In this document: positions 17,541 to 25,638 of the stretch, piece by piece
Layout: the number at the start of each line of letters is the position of its first letter
Numbering within the stretch: position 1 is the first letter of the stretch
Assembly (NCBI GenBank): GCA_041651995.1
Contig: JBAZID010000007.1
Coordinates: forward strand, 59,259 to 123,258
Length of the DNA stretch: 64,000 nt
Origin: Sulfuricella sp.
Lineage (GTDB): Bacteria > Pseudomonadota > Gammaproteobacteria > Burkholderiales > Sulfuricellaceae
Direction of reading: 5' to 3'
Position numbers and translations under genes: made by a program
The notes under the pieces: generated by a model
Told to the model about the DNA's origin: nothing
What the model saw: only the letters and a program-made list of their open reading frames with translations
Database searches by the model: none

Positions 17541-19118
17541 ATGCGCATCACCCTTGTTCATCCAGCCGGCTTTAATTTTGTCCCGGGTCAGCCTGATTTT
17601 TCCGTGCTGGCCAACCGCATGGTGCCGATCGGAATTCTCACCCTGGCGGCCTGGCTCGAGAAGCACGGCCATCCCACCGAGGTGCATGATTGCCTCGGAC
17701 CGCACTCCCCGCCGGGTACGGAGGAAAATGCCGAGCTCATCCTTGCTACCAGCCCGGAGATTGTGGGGTTTTCCGTCACCACTTCGGCGTTCATGGATGC
17801 GGTCGAGATCACCCGTTACATCAAGAACAAACGCCCTGACATCACGGTGGTGTATGGCAATGTTCATGTTTCCTCGATCGGCGCGCCACTGCTCGATCAC
17901 TTTCCGGAAATCGATTATCTGGTTATCGGCGAAGGCGAAGGTTCCATGCTGGATCTCGCCGAAGGCAAGCCGCCCGGCGAAATTCCCAATCTGGTCTATC
18001 GTGATGGCGGGAGCAATATCTCGAACCCGCGTCGCGCCCGTATTCTCAACCTGGACGAACTGCCTTTCCCTGCCTATGAAAAGCTGAAGGGCTTCCCGGA
18101 GGGGTATCACCTGCCGCTGTTTTCCTACGCAAAACGCTGGGGCGGCACCATGGTTACCTCGCGCGGCTGCCCCTATACCTGCTCCTTCTGCGATCGTACC
18201 GTGTTCGAGCGGCTCTACAAGTACAACTCCGCGCAATACATCTACGACCACATGAAGCATTTGCGTGATAACTTCGGTGTCTACCACATCAATTTCTACG
18301 ACGATCTTTTCACCGCCCAGAAAAAGCGCGTTACCGAATTATGCAATTTGCTGATCGAAAAACCGCTCGGCATGAACTTCAACTGTGCCATCCGCACCGG
18401 CCACACCTCGGACGAGATGTTGGCGGAGCTGAAAAAAGCAGGGGCGCTGATGGTCTCCATGGGCATTGAATCGGCTGACCCGGAAATGATGGAACGCCAC
18501 AAGGCCGGCGTCACGCTTGAGGCGGTAAAGAAGACGGTCGAGCAGATTCATGCTGCTGGCCTGCGTGCCAAGGGCCTGTTCATCTTCGGCATGCCGGGCG
18601 AAAAACCGGAAACCGTAAAGGTCACCAGCGATTTCATCCTCTCGCTCGATCTTGACGAGATGAACATGACCAAATTCAGCCCGCTTTACGGTGCGCCCAT
18701 CTGGGACGAGTGCAAGAGCGGCTCCGGCAATTTCAACGAAGACTGGCGGCTGATGAACTGCCTTAATTTCGTGTATCTGCCGGAGGGATTTTCTTCACGC
18801 GAGGAAATGGATGCGCTTTACAACTGGCATGTGCGGCGTTTCTACGACAGCAAGGGCTACCGCCGCCGCTTCGCCAAACGTATCCGGGAACATCGCTGGA
18901 GCTTGTGGCACCTGGTCAAGAATCTGCCGCGCGTGATTCAGGCGATGCGCTATTTCAGCGCCAACCAGAAGGAACTCGAAGCCATCCGCAAAAATTTCCC
19001 GCTCCACCCCCGCCAGCCGCAGAATCTCGAACCCCTGCTTGGTCCTGAGCTGCGCATTCAGCCGAAGCAGGCCAAACTCGCCACCCATGCCCCGGTGGAA
19101 GAAAAAAAGCTGGCGTAA
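17541..19118 (+). CDS. B12-binding domain radical SAM protein
   Basis: The N-terminal residues 1-140 form a cobalamin-binding-type Rossmann domain (ITLVHPAGFNF, VPIGILTLAAWLEKHGH, VVYGNVHVSS). The radical SAM core has the [4Fe-4S] motif CPYTCSFC near residue 211 and SMGIESADPEMMERH further on. The 525 aa length and C-terminal helical part fit class B radical SAM enzymes that methylate or rearrange unreactive carbons. The substrate is unknown. It is convergent with the methyltransferase gene of the pigment region, so a role there is possible but not shown. Confidence 0.85.
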   Translation: MRITLVHPAGFNFVPGQPDFSVLANRMVPIGILTLAAWLEKHGHPTEVHDCLGPHSPPGTEENAELILATSPEIVGFSVTTSAFMDAVEITRYIKNKRPDITVVYGNVHVSSIGAPLLDHFPEIDYLVIGEGEGSMLDLAEGKPPGEIPNLVYRDGGSNISNPRRARILNLDELPFPAYEKLKGFPEGYHLPLFSYAKRWGGTMVTSRGCPYTCSFCDRTVFERLYKYNSAQYIYDHMKHLRDNFGVYHINFYDDLFTAQKKRVTELCNLLIEKPLGMNFNCAIRTGHTSDEMLAELKKAGALMVSMGIESADPEMMERHKAGVTLEAVKKTVEQIHAAGLRAKGLFIFGMPGEKPETVKVTSDFILSLDLDEMNMTKFSPLYGAPIWDECKSGSGNFNEDWRLMNCLNFVYLPEGFSSREEMDALYNWHVRRFYDSKGYRRRFAKRIREHRWSLWHLVKNLPRVIQAMRYFSANQKELEAIRKNFPLHPRQPQNLEPLLGPELRIQPKQAKLATHAPVEEKKLA

Positions 19119-19126
19119 ACTGCCGT

Positions 19127-19834
19127 CTACGGCAGACTGGCTGCCAGCAGAACGCTGGCAAATGGGGAATCCTGCCGCATCGGCAGCACTTCGACGGAAA
19201 AGCCCAGTGCGTTCAGCGCCGCTATCCATGCACTGAGCGGGCGGCAGTACAAGGTGCAGGTTCTGCCGGAACGGGCAAAGAACACCAGTTGATCGACAAG
19301 GTTGCTGATCCTGAACGGGAAGCCCCCATCCGCATCGCCAATCCGCAGCAGCAGCCTGCCACCGGGCGGTAGGGCAGCGCGAACCCGGCGCAGCACTTCG
19401 TCCTGTGCCTCCGGCTTCACATAATGCAGCACATCGAGAATCACCACGGTATCGGCCTGGCCGAATTTGGCCTTGCACATGTCGCCCTGCACAAACTCGG
19501 CCTGTTCGCCAAGCGCCTCCCGCGCCCATTCCAGGTCGCGCTGCACCAGTTCGATGCCGCGCAAACTTTCAAGGCGCGGCGGCGCCGGCCAGTCGCTGTG
19601 CCATTTCCCATTATCGGACAAGCGCTTTGCGGCAAGCAGCCAGGCGGCAAGCAAGCCCTGCCCGCAGCCGATGTCGAGCACGCTTCCATCCGGGATCAGG
19701 CCTTTTTCCAGCAGCGTGGCAAAGGCGGGGTCGGCGCCCAGCTTGCCCCGGGCAAAATGCCAGGAATAATGGCCCACGGCCTTGTAAGGGCGTGCGGCCT
19801 CGTTGACCAGGGCGCGTACAAAAGGATTGCTCAT
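19127..19834 (-). CDS. Class I SAM-dependent methyltransferase
   Basis: A 235 aa protein with SAM motif I VLDIGCGQGLLAAWLL near residue 52, acidic motif II FVQGDMCKAKFG, and VVILDVLHYVKPEAQDE. The family is broad. Methyltransferases of this kind accompany aryl-polyene clusters, where they may methylate the aryl ring or polyene. It overlaps the upstream deacetylase-like gene by four bases, so the two are a minus-strand operon. The specific substrate is inference. Confidence 0.8.
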   Translation of the reverse strand: MSNPFVRALVNEAARPYKAVGHYSWHFARGKLGADPAFATLLEKGLIPDGSVLDIGCGQGLLAAWLLAAKRLSDNGKWHSDWPAPPRLESLRGIELVQRDLEWAREALGEQAEFVQGDMCKAKFGQADTVVILDVLHYVKPEAQDEVLRRVRAALPPGGRLLLRIGDADGGFPFRISNLVDQLVFFARSGRTCTLYCRPLSAWIAALNALGFSVEVLPMRQDSPFASVLLAASLP

Positions 19835-20631
19835 GTCAGGGCCGATCTCAGGGTAACGGGGCGCAGGCCGGCGGATTTGACAGCGGCAAGCACGCGCGGC
19901 AGGGCGGCAAGGATCACTGGCTCACCCGTGGCTGTCCGGGCTGCATGCCCATCATGCAGCAGCAGGATGTCGCCGCCACCCAGTTCATGCAGCAGCTTGC
20001 CGGTTACCGAATCCGGATCGCCATCGCGGGTGTCGAAAGCGCGCCGTGTCCAGCTGGCCAGATGCAGATCGAGCCCGGCCAGTATCGGATCGAGAAAGGG
20101 GCTGCGCAAGCCGGCAGGCGCGCGAAAAAAACGCGGCGCCTCGCCGGTAATGGCGGCAAGCGTGTCCTGCGCCGCTTGCAACTCTTCTCTCATGCGCCGG
20201 GGGCCAAGCAGGGAAAAACGGCGAAAATGGTGCTGGCTATGGTTTTCGACCGTATGCCCCCGTTTCACGATTTCGCGGCAAAGGCCGGGATGCCGGATGG
20301 CGAGTTCGCCAATACAGAAAAAGCTGGCCTCTGCACCGTGCTCATCCAGAATGTCCAGCACGTATGGCGTGACTTCGGGGTCAGGGCCGTCATCGATGGT
20401 GATGGCGATTTCGCCACGCAGAGATGCGGCAGGCGGCAGGCGAACCCAGTTGGGCCCCAGCAGGGAGCTGCGCGGCCACAGCCCGGCTGCGGTCAGGAGC
20501 GCATGGTTTGCGGCTACTGCTCCCAGGGCCCATGGCCAGCTGTCCAAACGTGCCGCGACGCTCGCCAGCGCACCCGCATGCAGGAGCAGGGAGGTTTTCA
20601 TCAATGGGGAGCGCAGCCAGTGCGAGAGCAT
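19831..20631 (-). CDS. Polysaccharide deacetylase (NodB-homology) family protein
   Basis: The NodB domain motifs are present: ITIDDGPDPEVTPYVLD with the catalytic and metal Asp residues, the metal-binding HSQHH, and FRAPAGLRSPF. The first 55 residues are hydrophobic and likely anchor the protein in the inner membrane. The 266 aa product would remove acetyl groups from a glycan or related amide. Polyene clusters sometimes include such hydrolases, but the substrate is unknown. The Met at residue 11 is an alternative start. Confidence 0.82.
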   Translation of the reverse strand: MLSHWLRSPLMKTSLLLHAGALASVAARLDSWPWALGAVAANHALLTAAGLWPRSSLLGPNWVRLPPAASLRGEIAITIDDGPDPEVTPYVLDILDEHGAEASFFCIGELAIRHPGLCREIVKRGHTVENHSQHHFRRFSLLGPRRMREELQAAQDTLAAITGEAPRFFRAPAGLRSPFLDPILAGLDLHLASWTRRAFDTRDGDPDSVTGKLLHELGGGDILLLHDGHAARTATGEPVILAALPRVLAAVKSAGLRPVTLRSALT

Positions 20632-20771
20632 GTGTGACGTCAGTGTTATGGGTTTGTTTTGCCGAAAATCATATCATTTTCATGTCGCGCGCGGATTTTC
20701 AATTTTCAGTTTGCCTCTTGCACGTTTTTGTCATGAAAAGCACACTGTTCATGGTTATAATCGGGACCATC

Positions 20772-21611
20772 ATGCCACTTCATGAACAACTACCCTCGCT
20801 CGAGGGTTCCCCCGCCTACCCGGAAAACCGGGCCGCAACTGTTCGGGCTGGTGCATGGATCAGGTTGCCCTACGAGCTTTTTGTGCTCTACGCCGGACTT
20901 TTTCTGTTTGCCCTGCTCTGCTTCACCTGGAGCCTGATCGCCCCTGTCCTTGGCCTTGTCCTGCCTAAAAAAACCGGCACGCCAATCGGTCAGTTCGCAA
21001 TCATGGCCGGCTTCCGTTTTTTCCTTGCCATTCTCGGGTTCAGCGGTATCGTCAAACTGGATCTGAAAGCGCTGGATGCCCTGCGCGATGAGCCTTCACT
21101 GATTATCGCGCCCAACCACCCCTCCATGATCGACGTTGTGCTGATTGCCTCGCGTCTGCCGCGCATCGTCTGCATCATGAAAGCCAGCCTCTGGGACAAC
21201 CTGTTGCTGGGCGGTGGCGCGCGCCTGGCCGGTTATATCCGCAACGACTCGGTGCTCAACATGGTGCGTTTCTCCGCCAGGGCGACGCGCGAAGGCGGCC
21301 AGTTGCTGGTTTTTCCTGAAGGCACCCGAACCGTGGCCGCGCCGGTCAACGAATTCAAGGCGGGTTTCGGCCTGATCGCCAAGAAGGCCGGGGTGCCGGT
21401 CCAGACGGTCATCATCGAAACCAATAGCGCCTTTTTGGGCAAAGGCTGGCCGCTCTTCAAAAAACCGGATTTTCCGATCTATTACAACATCCGGCTGGGT
21501 GAGCGTTTCGAGGTGACGGGCGATGTCCATGCCTTTGTGGACGGGCTGGAGCAGTATTTCCGCCAGCAACCCGAGATCCAGCATCTACCCATGGTCAGCA
21601 ATAGCAGGTAA
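20772..21611 (+). CDS. PlsC-type lysophospholipid acyltransferase
   Basis: Glycerolipid acyltransferase fold with the HX4D box NHPSMID and the FPEGTR box, preceded by two hydrophobic segments near residues 35-85. PlsC enzymes acylate lysophosphatidic acid; in polyene clusters homologues are thought to attach the polyene to a lipid. ATG 20772 was chosen because upstream in-frame sequence looks non-coding. A TATAAT at 20756-20761 is so close that, if used, the mRNA would be almost leaderless. It overlaps the glycosyltransferase gene by one base (TAATG). Confidence 0.85.
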   Translation: MPLHEQLPSLEGSPAYPENRAATVRAGAWIRLPYELFVLYAGLFLFALLCFTWSLIAPVLGLVLPKKTGTPIGQFAIMAGFRFFLAILGFSGIVKLDLKALDALRDEPSLIIAPNHPSMIDVVLIASRLPRIVCIMKASLWDNLLLGGGARLAGYIRNDSVLNMVRFSARATREGGQLLVFPEGTRTVAAPVNEFKAGFGLIAKKAGVPVQTVIIETNSAFLGKGWPLFKKPDFPIYYNIRLGERFEVTGDVHAFVDGLEQYFRQQPEIQHLPMVSNSR

Positions 21612-22372
21612 TGAGCCGCTCGACCACCCACCTCGTCCTGATTCCCAGCTACAACACGGGAGAAACCGTATTCAAGACCGTGCGCGAAGCGCGCCAGTAC
21701 TGGGATCCGGTCTGGGTCGTGGTGGACGGCAGCACGGATGGCACGGATGAAGGGCTCAAACGCATGGCGGAGCTCGACTCCGGCCTGAAGGTCTTTGTCT
21801 TGCCGCACAATCAGGGCAAGGGCAGCGCCGTCCTGTACGGCCTGCATGCAGCAGCCGAGGCGGGATTTTCCCACGCCCTCGCCATGGATGCGGATGGGCA
21901 GCACCCTGCCGGCATGATTCCGCAATTCATGGCGCTTTCGCAGCAAAATCCCGATGCGGCCATACTGGGCCGCCCCGTCTTCGATGCCAGCGCGCCGTCC
22001 TTGCGGGTGCGCGGGCGCAAAATTTCCAACTGGTGGACCAATCTGGAAACGCTGTGGCAGGGCGTGGGTGATTCTCTGTTCGGTTTTCGCGTTTACCCGG
22101 TGAATCCGTTGCGCGTGGTGATGGAAAACAATCACTGGATGCGGCGTTTCGATTTCGATACCGAGGCGATTGTGCGCCTTTGCTGGCGCGGCATCCGTCC
22201 GCTCAACATCGATGCCCCGGTCAAATATCTACGTCCCGACGAAGGTGGCGTCTCGCACTTCAACTACGTGCGCGATAACATTCTGCTGACCTGGATGCAC
22301 TCCCGCCTGTTTTTCGGTTTTATGGCCAGGTTGCCGCTGCTGCTGTGGCGCAAGTTTTCGGCCCGGCGCTGA
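21611..22372 (+). CDS. Family 2 glycosyltransferase
   Basis: A 253 aa GT-A protein with LIPSYNTGETV, VVDGSTDGTDEG and the donor-metal motif AMDADGQHP, plus a C-terminal hydrophobic stretch (FFGFMARLPLLLWRKF) that may contact the membrane. GT2 enzymes related to dolichol-phosphate mannosyltransferases occur in aryl-polyene and xanthomonadin clusters, where a sugar may link the polyene to lipid. It is translationally coupled to the acyltransferase upstream and convergent with the ketoreductase gene. Confidence 0.87.
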   Translation: MSRSTTHLVLIPSYNTGETVFKTVREARQYWDPVWVVVDGSTDGTDEGLKRMAELDSGLKVFVLPHNQGKGSAVLYGLHAAAEAGFSHALAMDADGQHPAGMIPQFMALSQQNPDAAILGRPVFDASAPSLRVRGRKISNWWTNLETLWQGVGDSLFGFRVYPVNPLRVVMENNHWMRRFDFDTEAIVRLCWRGIRPLNIDAPVKYLRPDEGGVSHFNYVRDNILLTWMHSRLFFGFMARLPLLLWRKFSARR

Positions 22373-22390
22373 AGTTTCTGGCCTGGCCGC

Positions 22391-23110
22391 TCAGGCCATG
22401 CCGCCGTTGATGGAAATGACCTGGCCGGAAATGTAGGCGGCTTTCTCCGATGCCAGGAAACTCACCAGGTCCGCGACTTCCTCTGCTTTGCCGGCGCGTT
22501 TCATTGGCACCAGACTGGCGATGCTTTCAGGCGGAAAGGCATCCCTGATCATCGGGCTTTCAATGATGCCGGGCGCCACGGCGTTGACCGTGACGCCGCG
22601 CGAAGCGGCTTCCTGCGCCAGCGATTTGGTGGCGCCGATCAGCCCGGCCTTGGCGGCGGCATAGTTGGACTGGCCGCGATTGCCCATCACCCCCGCGATC
22701 GAGGCCATGTTGATGATGCGGCCCCAGCGCGTGCGCAGCATGGGCAGCAGCAGGGGCTGGGTGACGTTGAAAAAGCCGTTGAGCGAGACATCGATCACGC
22801 TGTGCCATTGTTCCTGGCTCATGCCGGCGAGGATGCCGTCGCGATGGATGCCGGCGTTGTTGACCAGCACCTGGATAGGGCCATCCTGCAGCAGCTTTTC
22901 CAGCGTGGTGGCGCTGGCAGCAGCATCGGCCACGTCGAAGCACAACGCTGAGGCGCTGCCGCCGCTGGCGCAAATCTCCTCTGCCAGGGCCTGAGCAGTT
23001 TCGAGACGCGAGTTGGCGTGAATGACGACGTGCAAACCATCCGCCGCCAGCGCCCGGCAAATCGCTGTGCCGATGGCGCCGCTGCCGCCGGTGACCAGTG
23101 CGCGCTTCAT
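22391..23110 (-). CDS. 3-ketoacyl-ACP reductase of the aryl polyene pathway (ApeQ-like)
   Basis: Reduces the 3-keto group after each elongation using NAD(P)H. The 239 aa SDR protein has the TGGSGAIG cofactor loop, LVNNAGIHRDG, catalytic Ser in NMASIAGVMG and YAAAK, and ends SGQVISINGGMA, as in FabG. Its last-gene position behind a dehydratase, chain-length-factor protein and ketosynthase matches the known polyene order rather than the primary fatty acid operon. It overlaps the dehydratase gene by four bases. Confidence 0.92.
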   Translation of the reverse strand: MKRALVTGGSGAIGTAICRALAADGLHVVIHANSRLETAQALAEEICASGGSASALCFDVADAAASATTLEKLLQDGPIQVLVNNAGIHRDGILAGMSQEQWHSVIDVSLNGFFNVTQPLLLPMLRTRWGRIINMASIAGVMGNRGQSNYAAAKAGLIGATKSLAQEAASRGVTVNAVAPGIIESPMIRDAFPPESIASLVPMKRAGKAEEVADLVSFLASEKAAYISGQVISINGGMA

Positions 23111-23547
23111 GCTGAATTCCCTTTCTGTAAAAAAACCGCCGCGCGGCCCGTCATCAGCTCGTGCCCGGCGGCGGATACACGCAGTTCATAGAGCGAGTGG
23201 TTTTCGTCGGCCAGTTGCTTGACGGCCTCGATCTCCAGCGGGGCGGCGATGTCATCCAGGCGCTGCACGTGCAGCCTGACGTCGCGCACGCTGCCGATGA
23301 AGCCGATCCTGGGCTTGCTGCCATCCTGCGCGGCCAGGCCGCCGTGTACCGCCATCGCCTGGGCGGCATATTCGATGGCGCAATGCGCGGGCAAGCGGCC
23401 GTCGTGGCGCAGCGGATTGGCCGGATCGTTGTGGTTGACGGCGAGGCAGGCGATGCGCTCCGCGTCCCATGCCGTCACTTCGTGCAGCAGGCACATGGCG
23501 TCGGCGTGGGGAAGCAGCCGGCACAATTGTTCTTTGGTGATTGTCAT
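23107..23547 (-). CDS. Hotdog-fold 3-hydroxyacyl-ACP dehydratase, ApeP-like
   Basis: A 146 aa single-hotdog protein opening with LLPHADAMCLLHEVTAWD and containing RLPAHCAIEYAAQAMAVHG, the pattern of ApeP/FabZ-like proteins. In studied polyene systems ApeP pairs with a second hotdog protein, ApeI, and the pair dehydrates polyene intermediates; the candidate ApeI here is at 39183-39497, on the far side of the restriction island. It is in tight contact with the ketoreductase and chain-length-factor genes. Confidence 0.86.
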   Translation of the reverse strand: MTITKEQLCRLLPHADAMCLLHEVTAWDAERIACLAVNHNDPANPLRHDGRLPAHCAIEYAAQAMAVHGGLAAQDGSKPRIGFIGSVRDVRLHVQRLDDIAAPLEIEAVKQLADENHSLYELRVSAAGHELMTGRAAVFLQKGNSA

Positions 23548-23549
23548 TT

Positions 23550-24338
23550 TCAGGCTTTTCCAACTTCGATGATCAGACTGTTGGCGCCGTAATTCACGCT
23601 GAGACGCTGCCCCTGTTCGCTGGCGATGGCCTGCAATAAAGGCAGGGCGCGGGCGGCGGGGTTGCCGCTGCGCAGGGCTTCGAGCTCTGCCCGCTCCATG
23701 GCGCTCTCCGGCTGTTCCGTGCCCAGGCTGATGCGCAGGCGCGCCATGCTTTGCGGCGTGGCTTGCGGCGTCAGCAGCAGCGCGGCGGCGAAGGGCGCGG
23801 TGATGATGCGCGCCGCGTCGAGCGGCGCGGGAAAAGGCAGGTCGAAGGCGACCAGCAGCACCGGGATGTTTTCCGCTGCCACCTGCACGGCGGCTTCCAG
23901 CAGGCCGGCGGCAAAGGAGGCGTCGAACGCGGCGAGGCTGTTGGCGCCAGTGCGCGCGCCGGTGGCGATGTTCCAGTAGCCCGCTGCAGCGTTATGTACC
24001 GAGTTGTGGAAGCGCGTCGGCGAGACTTCGTGCCCAGGCTGGGCGAGGGATTCCAGGATATGGTGCAGATTCTCGCCGTCGGCGTCGGAGGAGGCGAACA
24101 CCACGGCCGCTTGCGTGGGCGGGAAAGCGGCTTGCGTCATGGCCTCCTGCGCCACCTGCAGGGCGATGCGCGTGGCCGGTCCGCAGCGGCGCCGTTCCGC
24201 CGGGGGCAGAATGGTTGCCGCCGGTTTGGGGGGCGTGTCATCGAAAGGCGTTTCGCCGCGCAGGACGGCGCGTCCGGCTATCCAGTCCGCCATGCCGGGG
24301 CCGCACAGGCCGATGCCTGCAATATGAACGGTAATCAT
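23550..24338 (-). CDS. Ketosynthase-like chain length factor (ApeC-like)
   Basis: A short 262 aa ketosynthase-like protein. RFHNSVHNAAAGYWNIATGA is typical of the Ketoacyl-synt_2 group, and the position of the catalytic Cys is occupied by NSLAAFDASFAAGLLEA without Cys, so it should be catalytically silent. In aryl polyene systems such proteins form a heterodimer with the active ketosynthase and set chain length. The start overlaps the ketosynthase stop as ATGA; longer in-frame extensions upstream are only shadow of the ketosynthase gene. Confidence 0.84.
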   Translation of the reverse strand: MITVHIAGIGLCGPGMADWIAGRAVLRGETPFDDTPPKPAATILPPAERRRCGPATRIALQVAQEAMTQAAFPPTQAAVVFASSDADGENLHHILESLAQPGHEVSPTRFHNSVHNAAAGYWNIATGARTGANSLAAFDASFAAGLLEAAVQVAAENIPVLLVAFDLPFPAPLDAARIITAPFAAALLLTPQATPQSMARLRISLGTEQPESAMERAELEALRSGNPAARALPLLQAIASEQGQRLSVNYGANSLIIEVGKA

Positions 24339-25525
24339 GCGGGTACTCCGAAAATCAGGCTGCAATTGTTGCCGCCGAATCCGAAAGAATTGCTCATGAC
24401 CCGGCGCAGGGGGCGGGAGACGGCCTGCAACTGGATCGCGCAGCCCAGCTCCGGGTCGAGGGTGCGGGTGTTGCAGGAGCCGGGGATCAGCCCGCTTTCC
24501 AGGCAGATGCAGGCAATCGCCGCTTCTACCGCGCCAGCCGCGCCCAGGGTGTGGCCGGTCGCGCCCTTGGTGGAGCTGCACGGCGTGGCTGTGCCGAACA
24601 CGCGCTGCATGCCCTGATCCTCGGCGCTGTCGTTGCTGCGGCTGGAGGTGCCGTGCATGTTGATGTAATCGATCTCGTCCGGCTGCAGGCGCGCGGCGGC
24701 AAGTGCCTGTTGCATCGCCAGCGCGGCGCCCAGGCCCTCGGGGTGGGGGGTGGACATGTGGTAGGCGTCGCTGCTCTCGCCATAGCCCAGCAGCGTCAGC
24801 GGGAGAGGGTTGGGGAGAGGGGTTTTTTCCAGCAGGAAGAAGCCCGCGCCTTCGCCGATGGAAATGCCCTTGCGCTCCTGGTCGCAGGGGCGGCAGGGTT
24901 CGGGCGAAACCAGTTGCAGCGCATTGAAGCCGTACAGCGTCATGGCACACAGGGAATCCACCCCGCCCACCACCGCCGCGTCGCACAGCCCGGTCTGCAA
25001 GAGCCGGGCGGCGCTGGCGAAAACCTTGGCGCTGGAAGAACAGGCGGTGGAAATGACGAAAGCCGGGCCGCTTAAGTCCAGATAGTGACGCACGAATTCG
25101 GCCACGGAATTCATGCTTTGCGTGGCGGAAAAATCGAAATCCGATGGCAGCGCCCCGCTGGCCGGATCGCGGCGGCGGTAAGCATGCTCCGTTGCCTGGA
25201 TGCCCGAGGTGCTGGTGCCGAGGATCACCGCGATGCGCCGGGCGCCGTATTTCTCGCGTGCCGCAGCGACTGCCGCTGCGAAGCCGTCCTGCTCCAGCGC
25301 CAGTTGCGCCAGGCGGTTGTTGCGGCAGTCGAAGCGCTCAAGCGGTTGGGGCAAGGCAATGTTTTCAATGCCCTCGACGCGGCCGATGAAGGTTTCCAGC
25401 GGAGCATCGGCAAAGTCGTTGGCGCGCAGGCCGCTGCGGCCCGCTTCCAGGGCGGTGCGCGTCTCCGCCTTGCCGCGGCCGAGCGCGCTGGTCAGGGTGT
25501 AATGGGTGATGGAGATTGGGGTCAT
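24335..25525 (-). CDS. Beta-ketoacyl synthase, ApeO-like, catalytic
   Basis: Condenses malonyl-ACP with the growing aryl polyene. The Cys-His-His set is intact: Cys162 in ISTACSSSAK, His291 in NMHGTSSRSND and His325 in KGATGHTLGAAG, with the end motif NSFGFGGNN. At 396 aa it is a standard KAS II-like length. A run TPLPNPLPLT at residues 235-244 is encoded by a CTCTCCCC-type repeat fragment (24801-24822) and is unlike the rest of the protein. It is the first gene of the surviving downstream half; the restriction island begins 113 bases upstream of it. Confidence 0.92.
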   Translation of the reverse strand: MTPISITHYTLTSALGRGKAETRTALEAGRSGLRANDFADAPLETFIGRVEGIENIALPQPLERFDCRNNRLAQLALEQDGFAAAVAAAREKYGARRIAVILGTSTSGIQATEHAYRRRDPASGALPSDFDFSATQSMNSVAEFVRHYLDLSGPAFVISTACSSSAKVFASAARLLQTGLCDAAVVGGVDSLCAMTLYGFNALQLVSPEPCRPCDQERKGISIGEGAGFFLLEKTPLPNPLPLTLLGYGESSDAYHMSTPHPEGLGAALAMQQALAAARLQPDEIDYINMHGTSSRSNDSAEDQGMQRVFGTATPCSSTKGATGHTLGAAGAVEAAIACICLESGLIPGSCNTRTLDPELGCAIQLQAVSRPLRRVMSNSFGFGGNNCSLIFGVPA

Positions 25526-25638
25526 GGTTTGCTAAATCTGTTCAACTTGGTAATAGGTTTGATTGATCATGTGGAAACCGCTCCCTTGCTGCCGTTGCGG
25601 CTGTGCTTGATTGATTTTTCTTTGTGACGTAAACAAGC

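Noticed and set aside
20756..20761. TATAAT as promoter for the acyltransferase gene
   Set aside because: It lies only ten bases before the start codon and has no -35 box at 16-18 bases, so it was not listed as a separate feature.
24335..24986. Extension of the chain length factor frame upstream of 24338
   Set aside because: The extension overlaps the whole end of the ketosynthase in another frame and is low-complexity; ATG 24338 overlaps the ketosynthase stop and begins the conserved protein.
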